Assembly (NCBI GenBank): GCA_027593305.1
Contig: JAQCJA010000261.1
Span: forward strand, 1 to 6,785
Direction: 5' to 3'
Source: a bacterium
Lineage (GTDB): Bacteria; Latescibacterota; UBA2968; UBA8231
DNA: 6,785 nt
Below are positions 1 through 6,542 of the stretch, piece by piece. Position 1 is the stretch's first letter, and each line of letters opens with the position of its first letter. The position numbers and the translations under genes are program-made. Under the pieces are notes generated by a model. That model saw nothing but the letters and a program-made list of their open reading frames with translations, searched no databases and had not been told where the DNA came from.

Positions 1-848
1 TCGATGGCCCACGCCCACATGACACGGCGGCCATCACCATCCAGCAATGTCTCCGGCGCAAAACAGCCGCCACCGGGCCAGTTCATGCGGCCATGTTCCT
101 CGGGGACGAAGGTCTCATCCTGCCAGCGCCCCAGGTAGTAGCGGGCCCCGCGCGGATGCGAGATGCAGACCAGACAGTGACGGTCCCCCAGGGGAAAGAA
201 GTCCGGACAGGCACAGTCCTCTTCTTCGCCGGTCCAGTGCGGGTGTGGCGCGTAGAACGGCCGCTGGTATTTCCAGGTCGCCAGGTCCTTCGAAGTGAAC
301 AGGTAGGCCGTGTCCCGCAGGTTCCAGGGCTTCACCTTGCCGCCGAGAATGGCGTAGTACGTGTCCCCTTCGAGCCAGCAATGGGGGTCGAAGACGTTGT
401 ATACGCCATCGCCGACGGCGCCGGGCTCTGGTTCGGAGATCACCGGATTGCCGGGGTGTTTCTCCCAGACGAGCAGTTCGTCATCGGTGGACCGTGCCAG
501 GCACGTCCCGGCGCCGACACCATGGTAGATGATCGTCGGCACCCCCTCCTTGTCGAGGAACGCGCCGCCGGAAAAGATGCCCGTATCCGGATCACCGGGG
601 GCCGGCGCCAGAGCCGTAGGATGGTACTTCCACGTCACCAGATCGCTGCTGGATGCGTGCCCCCAGCAATGCCCGCCGTTGGGCAGGTCGGGATCCTGGA
701 AGATGTAGAACAGGTGGTAGCGCCCCTTCCACCAGATCGCACCATTGGGATCGAAGGGCACCGCCGTCCGTTCCGGCGCCAGAAAGTGCCAGCGGGGGGC
801 ATGCGGATCGGCGGCGACGATCGTGGCGATGTCCTCGGTATGGCTCAT
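1..848 (-). CDS. GH32-like glycoside hydrolase (beta-fructosidase superfamily), 3' end missing
   Basis: The frame starts with ATG at 848 and stays open for 282 codons to the window edge, so the C-terminal part is missing. The N-terminal half matches the five-bladed propeller fold of clan GH-J. An FDPNG motif (residues 32-36) holds the presumed nucleophile Asp33, followed by WWKGRYHLFY. WGHASSSDLVTW (62-73), GIFSGGAF (90-97), FDPHCW (153-158, transition-state Asp154), TSKDLATWKY and CPDFFPLGD (214 onward) follow in family order, and GRRVMWAWAI lies at the edge. GH32 enzymes cleave beta-fructosidic bonds, but the substrate here is unknown. The usual catalytic Glu of the ECPD motif appears to be Ala213 (CACPDFF), so it may be a divergent or altered-specificity member. 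No signal peptide is visible, which suggests a cytosolic enzyme. It is the last visible gene of the operon and its start overlaps the preceding stop by ATGA. The upstream AGGG is only a weak ribosome site, so coupling probably matters. Confidence 0.85.
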   Translation of the reverse strand, partial: MSHTEDIATIVAADPHAPRWHFLAPERTAVPFDPNGAIWWKGRYHLFYIFQDPDLPNGGHCWGHASSSDLVTWKYHPTALAPAPGDPDTGIFSGGAFLDKEGVPTIIYHGVGAGTCLARSTDDELLVWEKHPGNPVISEPEPGAVGDGVYNVFDPHCWLEGDTYYAILGGKVKPWNLRDTAYLFTSKDLATWKYQRPFYAPHPHWTGEEEDCACPDFFPLGDRHCLVCISHPRGARYYLGRWQDETFVPEEHGRMNWPGGGCFAPETLLDGDGRRVMWAWAI

Positions 849-1960
849 TGGCCCTGTGTCCGTGGGGTGCGTTGCTCGGCCACGGGTGGCCCTTCGTAGC
901 CGATGCTGTCGTAGCCGGCGACATCACCCCCGAGGCGGCGGTACGGGTGGGGCAGAATCTTGTGGGAACGGTCTGTCAGCGGCAGCGACACCCGCTGATT
1001 GCCGTTGGCTGCGGAGAGCTTGAAGGCGATGGCGATCTCCAGTGCCTTGCGGTAGTCATCCCCCGAACAGGGCACCTCCAGAGCGCCCGAATCGACCGCG
1101 TCGAGCAGCCGTTGCAGCATCGGCGCCATCGACCAGCGACGGCCTTCCTCCTGGGCGAACTCGGGCCAGACGGGACTGGCTGCGGCACCCGTACCTGCGA
1201 GATAGACGTTCTGCGGCCCCTGCAGAAACACCTGACCTGCGGTCCCTGTCACCGACACACGACAGCGCACGTGGTGGTCGGTGGCCGGTTGCGGCACTTC
1301 GCAGATGATGCCTCCTGCCAGACCCATACGGCCGTAGGCGGGACAGTCCATGGTCAGGTCGTCAGCTTCCGGTGCCCGGTAGCCCTGCACAGGCGGCAGG
1401 GTGAAACCTTCCACCCATTCAACATCAAGACCGGTGACGCCCCGCATGATGGTCAGTTGCACGCAACCGGCGCCCGAGACCTCTACGGGCAGGCCGCCGG
1501 GGATGGCAACTGTGGTGATGTCACCGATGTTGCCTGCGGCGATCCACGCCGCCGTCTCGTGCAGGAAGGGGACTTCCCAGTGGGCCGTGGCACAGCCGAG
1601 GGCCGCGCCATGTTCGCGACAGACGTCGACCATACGATCCGCCGTCTCCAGTTCGACGGCGATCGGCTTTTCACAGGAGATGGCGCGAACCCCCGCCCTG
1701 GCACACTGCTCGACCAGGCGATGGGCGACACCGACGGGGAGGATGTTGCACACGACATCGGGGATCTCCTGCGCCAGCAGGTCGTCCAGACTTTCGAAGA
1801 CTTCAGAGATACCCAGGCTTCGGGCGAACTCATCCCGTCGCGGTGACGAGTCCACCAGAATCGGGTCGATCTGCTCGTGTTCGGCCGCTGCCCGGAGGTA
1901 GAGCTTGCCCCACATGCCGGCGCCACCAACGATGGCGACGCGATACCTGCGTTCACTCAT
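845..1960 (-). CDS. Gfo/Idh/MocA family oxidoreductase, divergent subfamily
   Basis: This 371-residue protein has an N-terminal Rossmann domain. RVAIVGGAGMWGK (residues 7-19) is the dinucleotide-binding loop, Asp37 sits at the end of beta-2 where the NAD ribose is held, and CEKPI (96-100) carries the EKP lysine of the family. The family catalyses NAD(P)-dependent oxidation, reduction or epimerisation of sugars and cyclitols. The C-terminal half is atypical. Where relatives usually have a D-x-x-x-H segment before an arginine, this protein reads GAGCVQLTIMR, with no Asp or His at those spacings. The substrate cannot be named. The start at 1960 is supported by AGGA nine bases upstream and by the ATGA overlap with the preceding gene. 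Its stop overlaps the glycosidase start in the same way. No signal peptide is seen, so it is probably cytosolic. The family call is firm and the reaction is not known. Confidence 0.9.
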   Translation of the reverse strand: MSERRYRVAIVGGAGMWGKLYLRAAAEHEQIDPILVDSSPRRDEFARSLGISEVFESLDDLLAQEIPDVVCNILPVGVAHRLVEQCARAGVRAISCEKPIAVELETADRMVDVCREHGAALGCATAHWEVPFLHETAAWIAAGNIGDITTVAIPGGLPVEVSGAGCVQLTIMRGVTGLDVEWVEGFTLPPVQGYRAPEADDLTMDCPAYGRMGLAGGIICEVPQPATDHHVRCRVSVTGTAGQVFLQGPQNVYLAGTGAAASPVWPEFAQEEGRRWSMAPMLQRLLDAVDSGALEVPCSGDDYRKALEIAIAFKLSAANGNQRVSLPLTDRSHKILPHPYRRLGGDVAGYDSIGYEGPPVAEQRTPRTQGQ

Positions 1961-2541
1961 GGGACGATATCCTCACTTGGATCATGGGAGTCGGTGGATG
2001 TCGGTTGCAGGTAGGGCGACGGTTCTTCGTTGAACCGTCTCGACTGCCCAAGGGGTATGCTGAGTACCTGCCACCGGGCGCCACGCAAGTGTTTGGCAAG
2101 AAAGACGATCTGTCCCACATGGTAGCCATAGTGAAGCAGCTGCCGGTGCAGCGCCTCGGTCACCGAGTGCGACTCGCCACGGATGACGGCTTTGCCGTCC
2201 GTCATCTGCGTGGGTGTCAGGGCCGACACGGTCTCAAGCAGAATCGCCCAGCCGTCCTCCCACGCCGTCATCAGGGTGTTGCGCGTATCCTCCGGCCGAA
2301 TCACGAACTCGCCGTCGCGATCGCGGTTCGGTTTCTCGCCATCTTCGGTCAGCAGGTTTCGCCAGCGGGACGCCAGATTCCCTGCCAGATGTTTGACCAG
2401 CACACCGATGCTGTTGCTTTCCGGATCGATGGTATGGAAGAACTCGCCGTCGTCGAGCTGCACCAGCGCCCGATCGGCGAGCAACTTCAGACGGCGAAAC
2501 TCTCTCTCGGCGCTCGACCGGACTTCCTCGGCATCCATCAT
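1957..2541 (-). CDS. DUF1572 / DinB-like four-helix protein
   Basis: This 194-residue protein is of the normal length for DinB-superfamily proteins. His51 (in VKHLAGNL) and the pair His137 and His141 (HYGYHVGQ) give the H...HxxxH pattern that forms the metal site in this superfamily. The SIPLGQSRRFN segment (161-171) is a hallmark I associate with DUF1572. Related DinB-fold proteins include metal-dependent thiol S-transferases and a mycothiol-dependent isomerase, but DUF1572 itself has no settled function. Two Met codons begin the frame. The first (2541) makes the ATGA overlap with the upstream stop and has AGGA about nine bases before it, so I chose it. Its own stop overlaps the next oxidoreductase. 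Being embedded in a sugar operon by coupled overlaps suggests a stoichiometric role in the pathway, perhaps isomerisation or detoxification of a reactive intermediate; that is inference. Confidence 0.88.
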   Translation of the reverse strand: MMDAEEVRSSAEREFRRLKLLADRALVQLDDGEFFHTIDPESNSIGVLVKHLAGNLASRWRNLLTEDGEKPNRDRDGEFVIRPEDTRNTLMTAWEDGWAILLETVSALTPTQMTDGKAVIRGESHSVTEALHRQLLHYGYHVGQIVFLAKHLRGARWQVLSIPLGQSRRFNEEPSPYLQPTSTDSHDPSEDIVP

Positions 2542-3764
2542 GATCCGGTTTCCTCACGGGGGCTGTAGGTGACCAGCAGGTGCGGCGTCGCCACGTGTCG
2601 GCCCTGCGCCAGAAAAGCTCCATGCTGCATGGTTCGTCCGTACATGGCCGCCGGCTGGTACGACGACTCGTGCAGCGCCGCCAGCACACCGGTTGTCAAC
2701 AGTGTGCGCTCCACGGGGTGTTCCACCGGCGCACCATGCATCATCTGCTCGATCAGATGGACTTCGGCGGCAAAGTGATTGGCCACCGGGTAGCGATCGG
2801 CGACATCCGCCGGAAGATGAGCGCGGCGCGGTGTTGCGGCTGTGTCCGGCGTCACAAGGGGCCCGGTCTGCAGGTCGGTCAGAGCCCCGAATGTACTGGC
2901 ACAGTCCAGGTCGTTGACCCGGTAGATGGCAGCTTCCAGACCGTCGGCGTAGGTGACAACGAAGACCATCGGATCCGGCACGGTCGCCCGTGCCGTCGGC
3001 AGATCGACACCGCTGACAGCTTCGAGCAACACCTGCGCCCAGGGGTGGGACTCCGTCCAGCGCCAGACCGGGTCACCCGTGTGACAGGTGACGCCAGTGA
3101 CCCCCGTTTCGCCGCCGGCGCGCCGCTCGACCATGGACTGCAGTTCTTCCAGTGCGTGGAAGCCGTAGGAATCCTTGTTCCCCTGAAAGGCGGCGTGCCA
3201 CAGCTTGACGGCGTGCACCATGGGCTGCTGCCAGGGCCAGCGCAGATCGGCATGTCGCGCCAGGGGAATCACGGAACCGGCCATGAAGGGAAAGTCCAGT
3301 TCCCGCGCCTGATCGTACATCCACTTCGCCTTGTGCCAGTCCCACGACAGGTGTTTGTCGAGAAAGACGGGCACGGCCTGGCGGGTCTCACGAAACACGT
3401 CGATGACGGCTTTGAAGAACTCGTACCGCGGGTAGAGTTTCTGTCCGAGAGGGTTGTCCGGATAGGCCCCATGCTCGCAGATCAGCACGACGCCATCCAC
3501 CGCCAGTTCCCGGCCCCCGATGGATTGATCCGAGGTCATCGTCAGTGCGTGGCGGATGCTCGGCACCAGCTGGAACCCATGCTGGCGCGCCAGCTCGCGG
3601 CTCATGTCATGGTCCGGGACCTGATCCGTGTACATCGATACCACATCCAGAGACGAATCGTGATGCCGGCCGTCGTAGTAGTAGCCACCAAGCATGCGAC
3701 CGACGATGACATCGGCGTGTGAATTGGGGCGATACTCACTGATCAGTGTGGCAACACGTTTCAT
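2538..3764 (-). CDS. Conserved protein of unknown function, possibly a cryptic Gfo/Idh/MocA-like Rossmann protein
   Basis: This is a 408-residue protein whose function I cannot name. It resembles an uncharacterised family I associate with Planctomycetota-type genomes. Distinctive segments are VATLISEYRPNSHADVIV (residues 4-21), VDGVVLICEHGAYP (89-102), LYPRYEFFK (110-118), VFLDKHLSWDW (133-143), KAKWMYDQARELDFP and GFHALEELQSMVERR. Their order mirrors a Gfo/Idh/MocA N-terminal domain: a strand ending in a sugar-dehydrogenase-like turn, then a helix, then DKH where EKP normally lies. A GxGxxG loop is absent, so this parallel is inference. There is no signal peptide or membrane segment. I chose the ATG at 3764: GGAG lies five bases upstream, it overlaps the sulfatase stop by ATGA, and the conserved sequence begins right there. 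A longer GTG start at 3893 would run far into the sulfatase. Its stop overlaps the DinB-like start. Confidence 0.85.
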   Translation of the reverse strand: MKRVATLISEYRPNSHADVIVGRMLGGYYYDGRHHDSSLDVVSMYTDQVPDHDMSRELARQHGFQLVPSIRHALTMTSDQSIGGRELAVDGVVLICEHGAYPDNPLGQKLYPRYEFFKAVIDVFRETRQAVPVFLDKHLSWDWHKAKWMYDQARELDFPFMAGSVIPLARHADLRWPWQQPMVHAVKLWHAAFQGNKDSYGFHALEELQSMVERRAGGETGVTGVTCHTGDPVWRWTESHPWAQVLLEAVSGVDLPTARATVPDPMVFVVTYADGLEAAIYRVNDLDCASTFGALTDLQTGPLVTPDTAATPRRAHLPADVADRYPVANHFAAEVHLIEQMMHGAPVEHPVERTLLTTGVLAALHESSYQPAAMYGRTMQHGAFLAQGRHVATPHLLVTYSPREETGS

Positions 3765-5143
3765 CCGGACTCCGTCAGATCGTACATGGCAATGATGTAG
3801 GGGTGCTCGGCATCGTACTCGGTCAGCCGCTTCGGTGCCGCCACGCGGCCACAGGGCCGGCGACCGCTGCCCTCGATGCCCGACGCCCTGCACCCCAGAT
3901 CGGCACGGGCCGCCGTGGCCAACTGCAGCAGACGGCCGACGATGTCCTGGTGTTGTTCGCTGACGTCGGTCGTTTCCCCTGCATCCGTCGCCAGATCGTA
4001 GAGCTGGCAGACCGCCTCACTGTCACGTTCCTGGCGCATATGCAGCTTCCACTGTCCCGCGCGCACTGCGTGCAGGCTGTCTTTCCAATAGTAAAAAAAG
4101 GCTTCATGGGGGCTGGTCGAGTCCGGCACACCACACCACAGATCGATGATGTCGCAACCGTCAATGATACGATCCTGTGGCTCGTGGGTTCCCGCCAGAC
4201 GTGCCAGCGTTGGCAGCAGATCCATCGACGTTGCCAGTTCGCCACAGGTGGATCCCGCCGGGATCTGCCCGGGCCAGCGGACGACCAGTGGCAGGCGCAT
4301 GCCACCCTCCCAGGTGCTGGCCTTGGTGCCGCGCAGCGGGGCGTTGCTGCCCCCTTCGTGTGTGCGCGAACCGTTGTCGGACGTGAACAACACGATGGTA
4401 TTGTCCTCGAGACCAAGCGACTGCAGTTCCTGCAGCAGGACGCCGACGCTCCAGTCGATGGCCTCGACACAGGCGCCGTAAGGACCGTTGCGTGACTGCT
4501 CCATGAACCGCGGTGCCGCGTACAGGGGCAGATGAACGTGCATGTGCGCCAGATAGAGAAAGAACGGTTCATTGGCGTGGCCACGAACGAAACGCACACA
4601 CTCCTCGACGTAACGTTCGGTCAGCGCCGTCTGGTCAGGCTGCGCCTGAATGACCGCATCGTCACGCAACAGGGGCAGTGGTGGCCAGCGGTCTTCGCGC
4701 CCCGCCTGGCGACCCATGTCGTTGGAGTATGGCAGGCCATAGTAGTGATCGAAGCCGTGCTGCCTCGGCAGAAACTCAGGCTGATCCCCAAGATGCCATT
4801 TGCCCACCAGTTGTGTGGCATACCCCTGCCCCTTGAGCAGCGTGGCAATGGTGATCTCATGGGGACTCAACCCCACGGCATCTCCCGGAAACAGTACAAT
4901 GCCGCCATTGTCACCCGTGCCCATATGGATCCGTTGCGGATAGCAGCCCGTCATCATGGCAGCCCGCGATGGTGAACAGACGGGGGAGGCCATGTAGAAA
5001 TCTGTGAGCCGCATACCGGCAGCGGCCAGTTGGTCGATATGGGGCGTCGAATGCACGGTGGAGCCATAACAACCGACATCCCCATAACCGAGATCATCGC
5101 AGTTGATGAGGATGATATTGGGCCGGTCCGTCGGGGCACGCAT
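3761..5143 (-). CDS. Type I (formylglycine-dependent) sulfatase, arylsulfatase A-like
   Basis: This 460-residue enzyme hydrolyses sulfate esters, probably on a saccharide. The alkaline-phosphatase-fold metal ligands Asp16-Asp17 lie in INCDDLGYGD. The modification motif is CSPSR (56-60), where Cys56 would become formylglycine through a maturation enzyme not in this window. GKWHLG (114-119) supplies Lys115 and His117, HMHVH (200-204) supplies the distal His, SDNGS (255-259) supplies the second Asp-Asn metal pair and GTKASTWEGG carries Lys274. All key residues of family S1 are present, so it should be active. The C-terminal tail (LYDLATDAGE, then PYIIAMYDL) is complete. ATG 5143 is preceded by GGGAG at 11 bases. 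The frame also opens upstream to a TTG at 5242, but that adds 33 residues without family character or a signal peptide and overlaps promoter-like DNA. A cytosolic location is likely. It is the first gene of the leftward operon. The exact sulfated substrate is unknown. Confidence 0.95.
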   Translation of the reverse strand: MRAPTDRPNIILINCDDLGYGDVGCYGSTVHSTPHIDQLAAAGMRLTDFYMASPVCSPSRAAMMTGCYPQRIHMGTGDNGGIVLFPGDAVGLSPHEITIATLLKGQGYATQLVGKWHLGDQPEFLPRQHGFDHYYGLPYSNDMGRQAGREDRWPPLPLLRDDAVIQAQPDQTALTERYVEECVRFVRGHANEPFFLYLAHMHVHLPLYAAPRFMEQSRNGPYGACVEAIDWSVGVLLQELQSLGLEDNTIVLFTSDNGSRTHEGGSNAPLRGTKASTWEGGMRLPLVVRWPGQIPAGSTCGELATSMDLLPTLARLAGTHEPQDRIIDGCDIIDLWCGVPDSTSPHEAFFYYWKDSLHAVRAGQWKLHMRQERDSEAVCQLYDLATDAGETTDVSEQHQDIVGRLLQLATAARADLGCRASGIEGSGRRPCGRVAAPKRLTEYDAEHPYIIAMYDLTESG

Positions 5144-5213
5144 CAGCGCAGCTACTCCCGGAATGGACGCCCCTGCACGGGTGCGCCGAGGTGGAGATGT
5201 CAGCAGGTCTGAC

Positions 5214-5242
5214 AAGCTACGCAGGGTCAGATACGGTGCCAA
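5214..5242 (-). promoter_or_regulatory. Candidate promoter for the sulfatase operon
   Basis: On the minus strand TTGGCA (5242-5237, five of six to the sigma-70 -35 consensus) is followed by a 17-bp spacer and TAGCTT (5219-5214, three of six to the -10 consensus). Transcription would begin near 5207, leaving a leader of about 64 bases before ATG 5143. The -35 contains the alternative TTG start at 5242, which argues against that longer protein. The -10 is weak and consensus use in this organism is unknown. Confidence 0.35.
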
Positions 5243-5269
5243 CGTACCGGGCCCTTGACGGCGGCACCG
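5234..5269. promoter_or_regulatory. 36-bp interrupted palindrome, putative shared operator
   Basis: The dyad is centred between 5251 and 5252. The outer arms CGGTGCC (5234-5240) and GGCACCG (5263-5269) pair perfectly. CGT (5243-5245) pairs with ACG (5258-5260), and GGG (5249-5251) pairs with CCC (5252-5254). In all, 13 of 18 symmetric positions pair, against about 4.5 expected by chance at even base composition. It overlaps the candidate -35 hexamers of both strands, which suits a dimeric or tetrameric repressor controlling both operons. A plain hairpin or chance symmetry in GC-rich DNA is the alternative. Confidence 0.55.
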
Positions 5270-5285
5270 CCACAGTCGCTAGTAC
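5255..5285 (+). promoter_or_regulatory. Weak candidate promoter for the plus-strand oxidoreductase
   Basis: TTGACG (5255-5260) matches five of six -35 positions. The best -10-like partner is TAGTAC (5280-5285), with a long 19-bp spacer and only three consensus bases. The placement, about 45 bases upstream of ATG 5331, is sensible, but the sequence match is poor and an activator might be needed. Confidence 0.25.
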
Positions 5286-5330
5286 CTCCGGCATCCGCTA
5301 CATCTCACTCTCACACGGGCAGGACACGAC

Positions 5331-6542
5331 ATGGCGAAAAAATCTGGCAATACGATCCATCTGGCGATCATCGGCTGCGGCGGCATGGCCGGCGCCCATC
5401 TCAACGGCTACGAGGAGCCGGTGCGCAGCAGCGAAACACGGTTCCGCATTGTCGCCGCCGTGGACGAAGCCACAGACCGGGCGGAGGGTTTCGCCCGCCG
5501 TCTGCAGGCGAATCTGGGTTGGCAGGTGGCCACCTTCAAGAGTGTCGACCAGTTGCTCAACAGCGGCCTGCGGGTGGATGGTGCCGACATCTGCAGTCCC
5601 CATGGCCTGCACCACGTGCTCAGCTGCCAGTTGCTCGACGCCGGCATCAATGTGCTCTGCGAAAAGCCGATCGGCGTTACCGTGAAGGCGTCGAAGAAGA
5701 TCGCCGCCACGGCAAAGAAGCGTGGTCTTGTTGCGGCAACGGCGGAACAGTGTCGACGGGCCATCGGTCAGCGCACGATCCACTGGGCCTTTCACGACGG
5801 CGATCTTCTCGGCACACCAAAGATGTGGTGGGCGATCAAGGCCGGGTGGCAGGATCCGACCCACGTGGGTGCCTGGCACTGGCGCGTCGATCGCAAGCTC
5901 GGCGGCTGCGGCATGGTCATGGACTCCGGTGCGCACTGGGTCGACACCATGCGCTACTGGTTCGGCGAAATCGACTCGGTGTACAGCCGCGTCGAACAGA
6001 TCTTCGATCGCAAGCTGCAGAAGGGGGAGCGTCAGGTGAAGAGTGCCCAGGAGGACTTCTGGACGGCGATCTTCAACTTCAAGAGCGGCCTCATCGGCAC
6101 CTGGTCGTGGACCATCAGTGCCCCCGGCAAGGGCTTCACGCAGCTGACCATGTCGGGTACGCGCGGTTCGATCGTCGACTCCGACATCTTCCATCCCGCC
6201 GCCTTTCAGGCCAACGGTGAATGTCAGATGCTGGATGGTACGACCTACAACATGCCGAAGCTGCAGAGCATGTTCCTCGAAAGTCTGTCTCCCCGGCGCC
6301 GGGAGGAGTTGTTCCCCTACGGCATCACCGGCGGCGTGACCCTGGAGTTGTGGGACTTCATCGATGCCCTGTCCAAGAGCCGTCCGGTAGAAATCGACGT
6401 CGAGGAGGGCCTGCGCTCCAAGGCGGTAAGCGAAGCCATCTACGAATCGAGCCTGTCCGGACAGGTGGTCAAGGTAGCCGACGTGTTGTCCGGCAAGGTG
6501 AATGCCTGGCAGCGTGATGTCGACCGCATGTGGAAGCTGTAG
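5331..6542 (+). CDS. Gfo/Idh/MocA family NAD(P)-dependent oxidoreductase
   Basis: This 403-residue protein is a full-length, canonical family member. HLAIIGCGGMAGAH (residues 10-23) is the Rossmann glycine loop, Asp45 ends beta-2 and favours NAD, and LCEKPIG (109-115) holds the conserved EKP with Lys112. GGCGMVMDSGAHWVDTMR (190-207) gives the D-x-x-x-H pair (Asp197, His201) typical of catalytically competent members, together with Lys188 just before it. It would oxidise or epimerise a sugar or cyclitol hydroxyl; the substrate cannot be told from sequence. AGGA (5321-5324) six bases before ATG 5331 supports the start. No export signal is visible although relatives in similar genomes are sometimes secreted. 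It is transcribed away from the sulfatase operon but likely shares its regulation. Unlike the minus-strand paralogue it retains all expected motif residues, so the two probably act on different steps. The C-terminus (DRMWKL, stop TAG at 6540) looks natural. Confidence 0.95.
   Translation: MAKKSGNTIHLAIIGCGGMAGAHLNGYEEPVRSSETRFRIVAAVDEATDRAEGFARRLQANLGWQVATFKSVDQLLNSGLRVDGADICSPHGLHHVLSCQLLDAGINVLCEKPIGVTVKASKKIAATAKKRGLVAATAEQCRRAIGQRTIHWAFHDGDLLGTPKMWWAIKAGWQDPTHVGAWHWRVDRKLGGCGMVMDSGAHWVDTMRYWFGEIDSVYSRVEQIFDRKLQKGERQVKSAQEDFWTAIFNFKSGLIGTWSWTISAPGKGFTQLTMSGTRGSIVDSDIFHPAAFQANGECQMLDGTTYNMPKLQSMFLESLSPRRREELFPYGITGGVTLELWDFIDALSKSRPVEIDVEEGLRSKAVSEAIYESSLSGQVVKVADVLSGKVNAWQRDVDRMWKL

Larger units (their letters stand above)
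5144..5330. promoter_or_regulatory. Divergent intergenic control region
   Basis: This 187-bp region separates the leftward sulfatase operon from the rightward oxidoreductase. It has no convincing gene. It holds promoter-like hexamers on both strands, a long interrupted palindrome between them, and a ribosome site at each end (GGGAG before 5143 on the minus strand, AGGA at 5321-5324 before 5331). The two operons probably share a regulator acting here, but no regulator gene lies in the window. Confidence 0.7.

Noticed and set aside
93..899. A 268-codon plus-strand open frame
   Set aside because: It lies opposite the GH32-like gene, whose motifs are unmistakable on the minus strand, and its own translation resembles no family I know.
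653..1846. A 397-codon plus-strand open frame
   Set aside because: It is antisense to the minus-strand Gfo/Idh/MocA oxidoreductase and GH32-like genes, shows no recognisable motif, and long antisense frames are common in GC-rich DNA.
2580..3722. A 380-codon plus-strand open frame
   Set aside because: It mirrors the conserved unknown gene on the minus strand; the minus-strand frame has a good ribosome site, coupled overlaps and family-like motifs, while this one has none.
3765..3893. Longer start (GTG 3893) for the unknown gene
   Set aside because: It would overlap the sulfatase by more than 130 bases, and the added residues are low-complexity and antisense-like. The ATG at 3764 has GGAG upstream and begins the conserved sequence.
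5144..5242. N-terminal extension of the sulfatase from TTG 5242
   Set aside because: It adds 33 residues with no signal peptide or family similarity, and the TTG lies inside a promoter-like hexamer and the palindrome. ATG 5143 begins right at the conserved fold.
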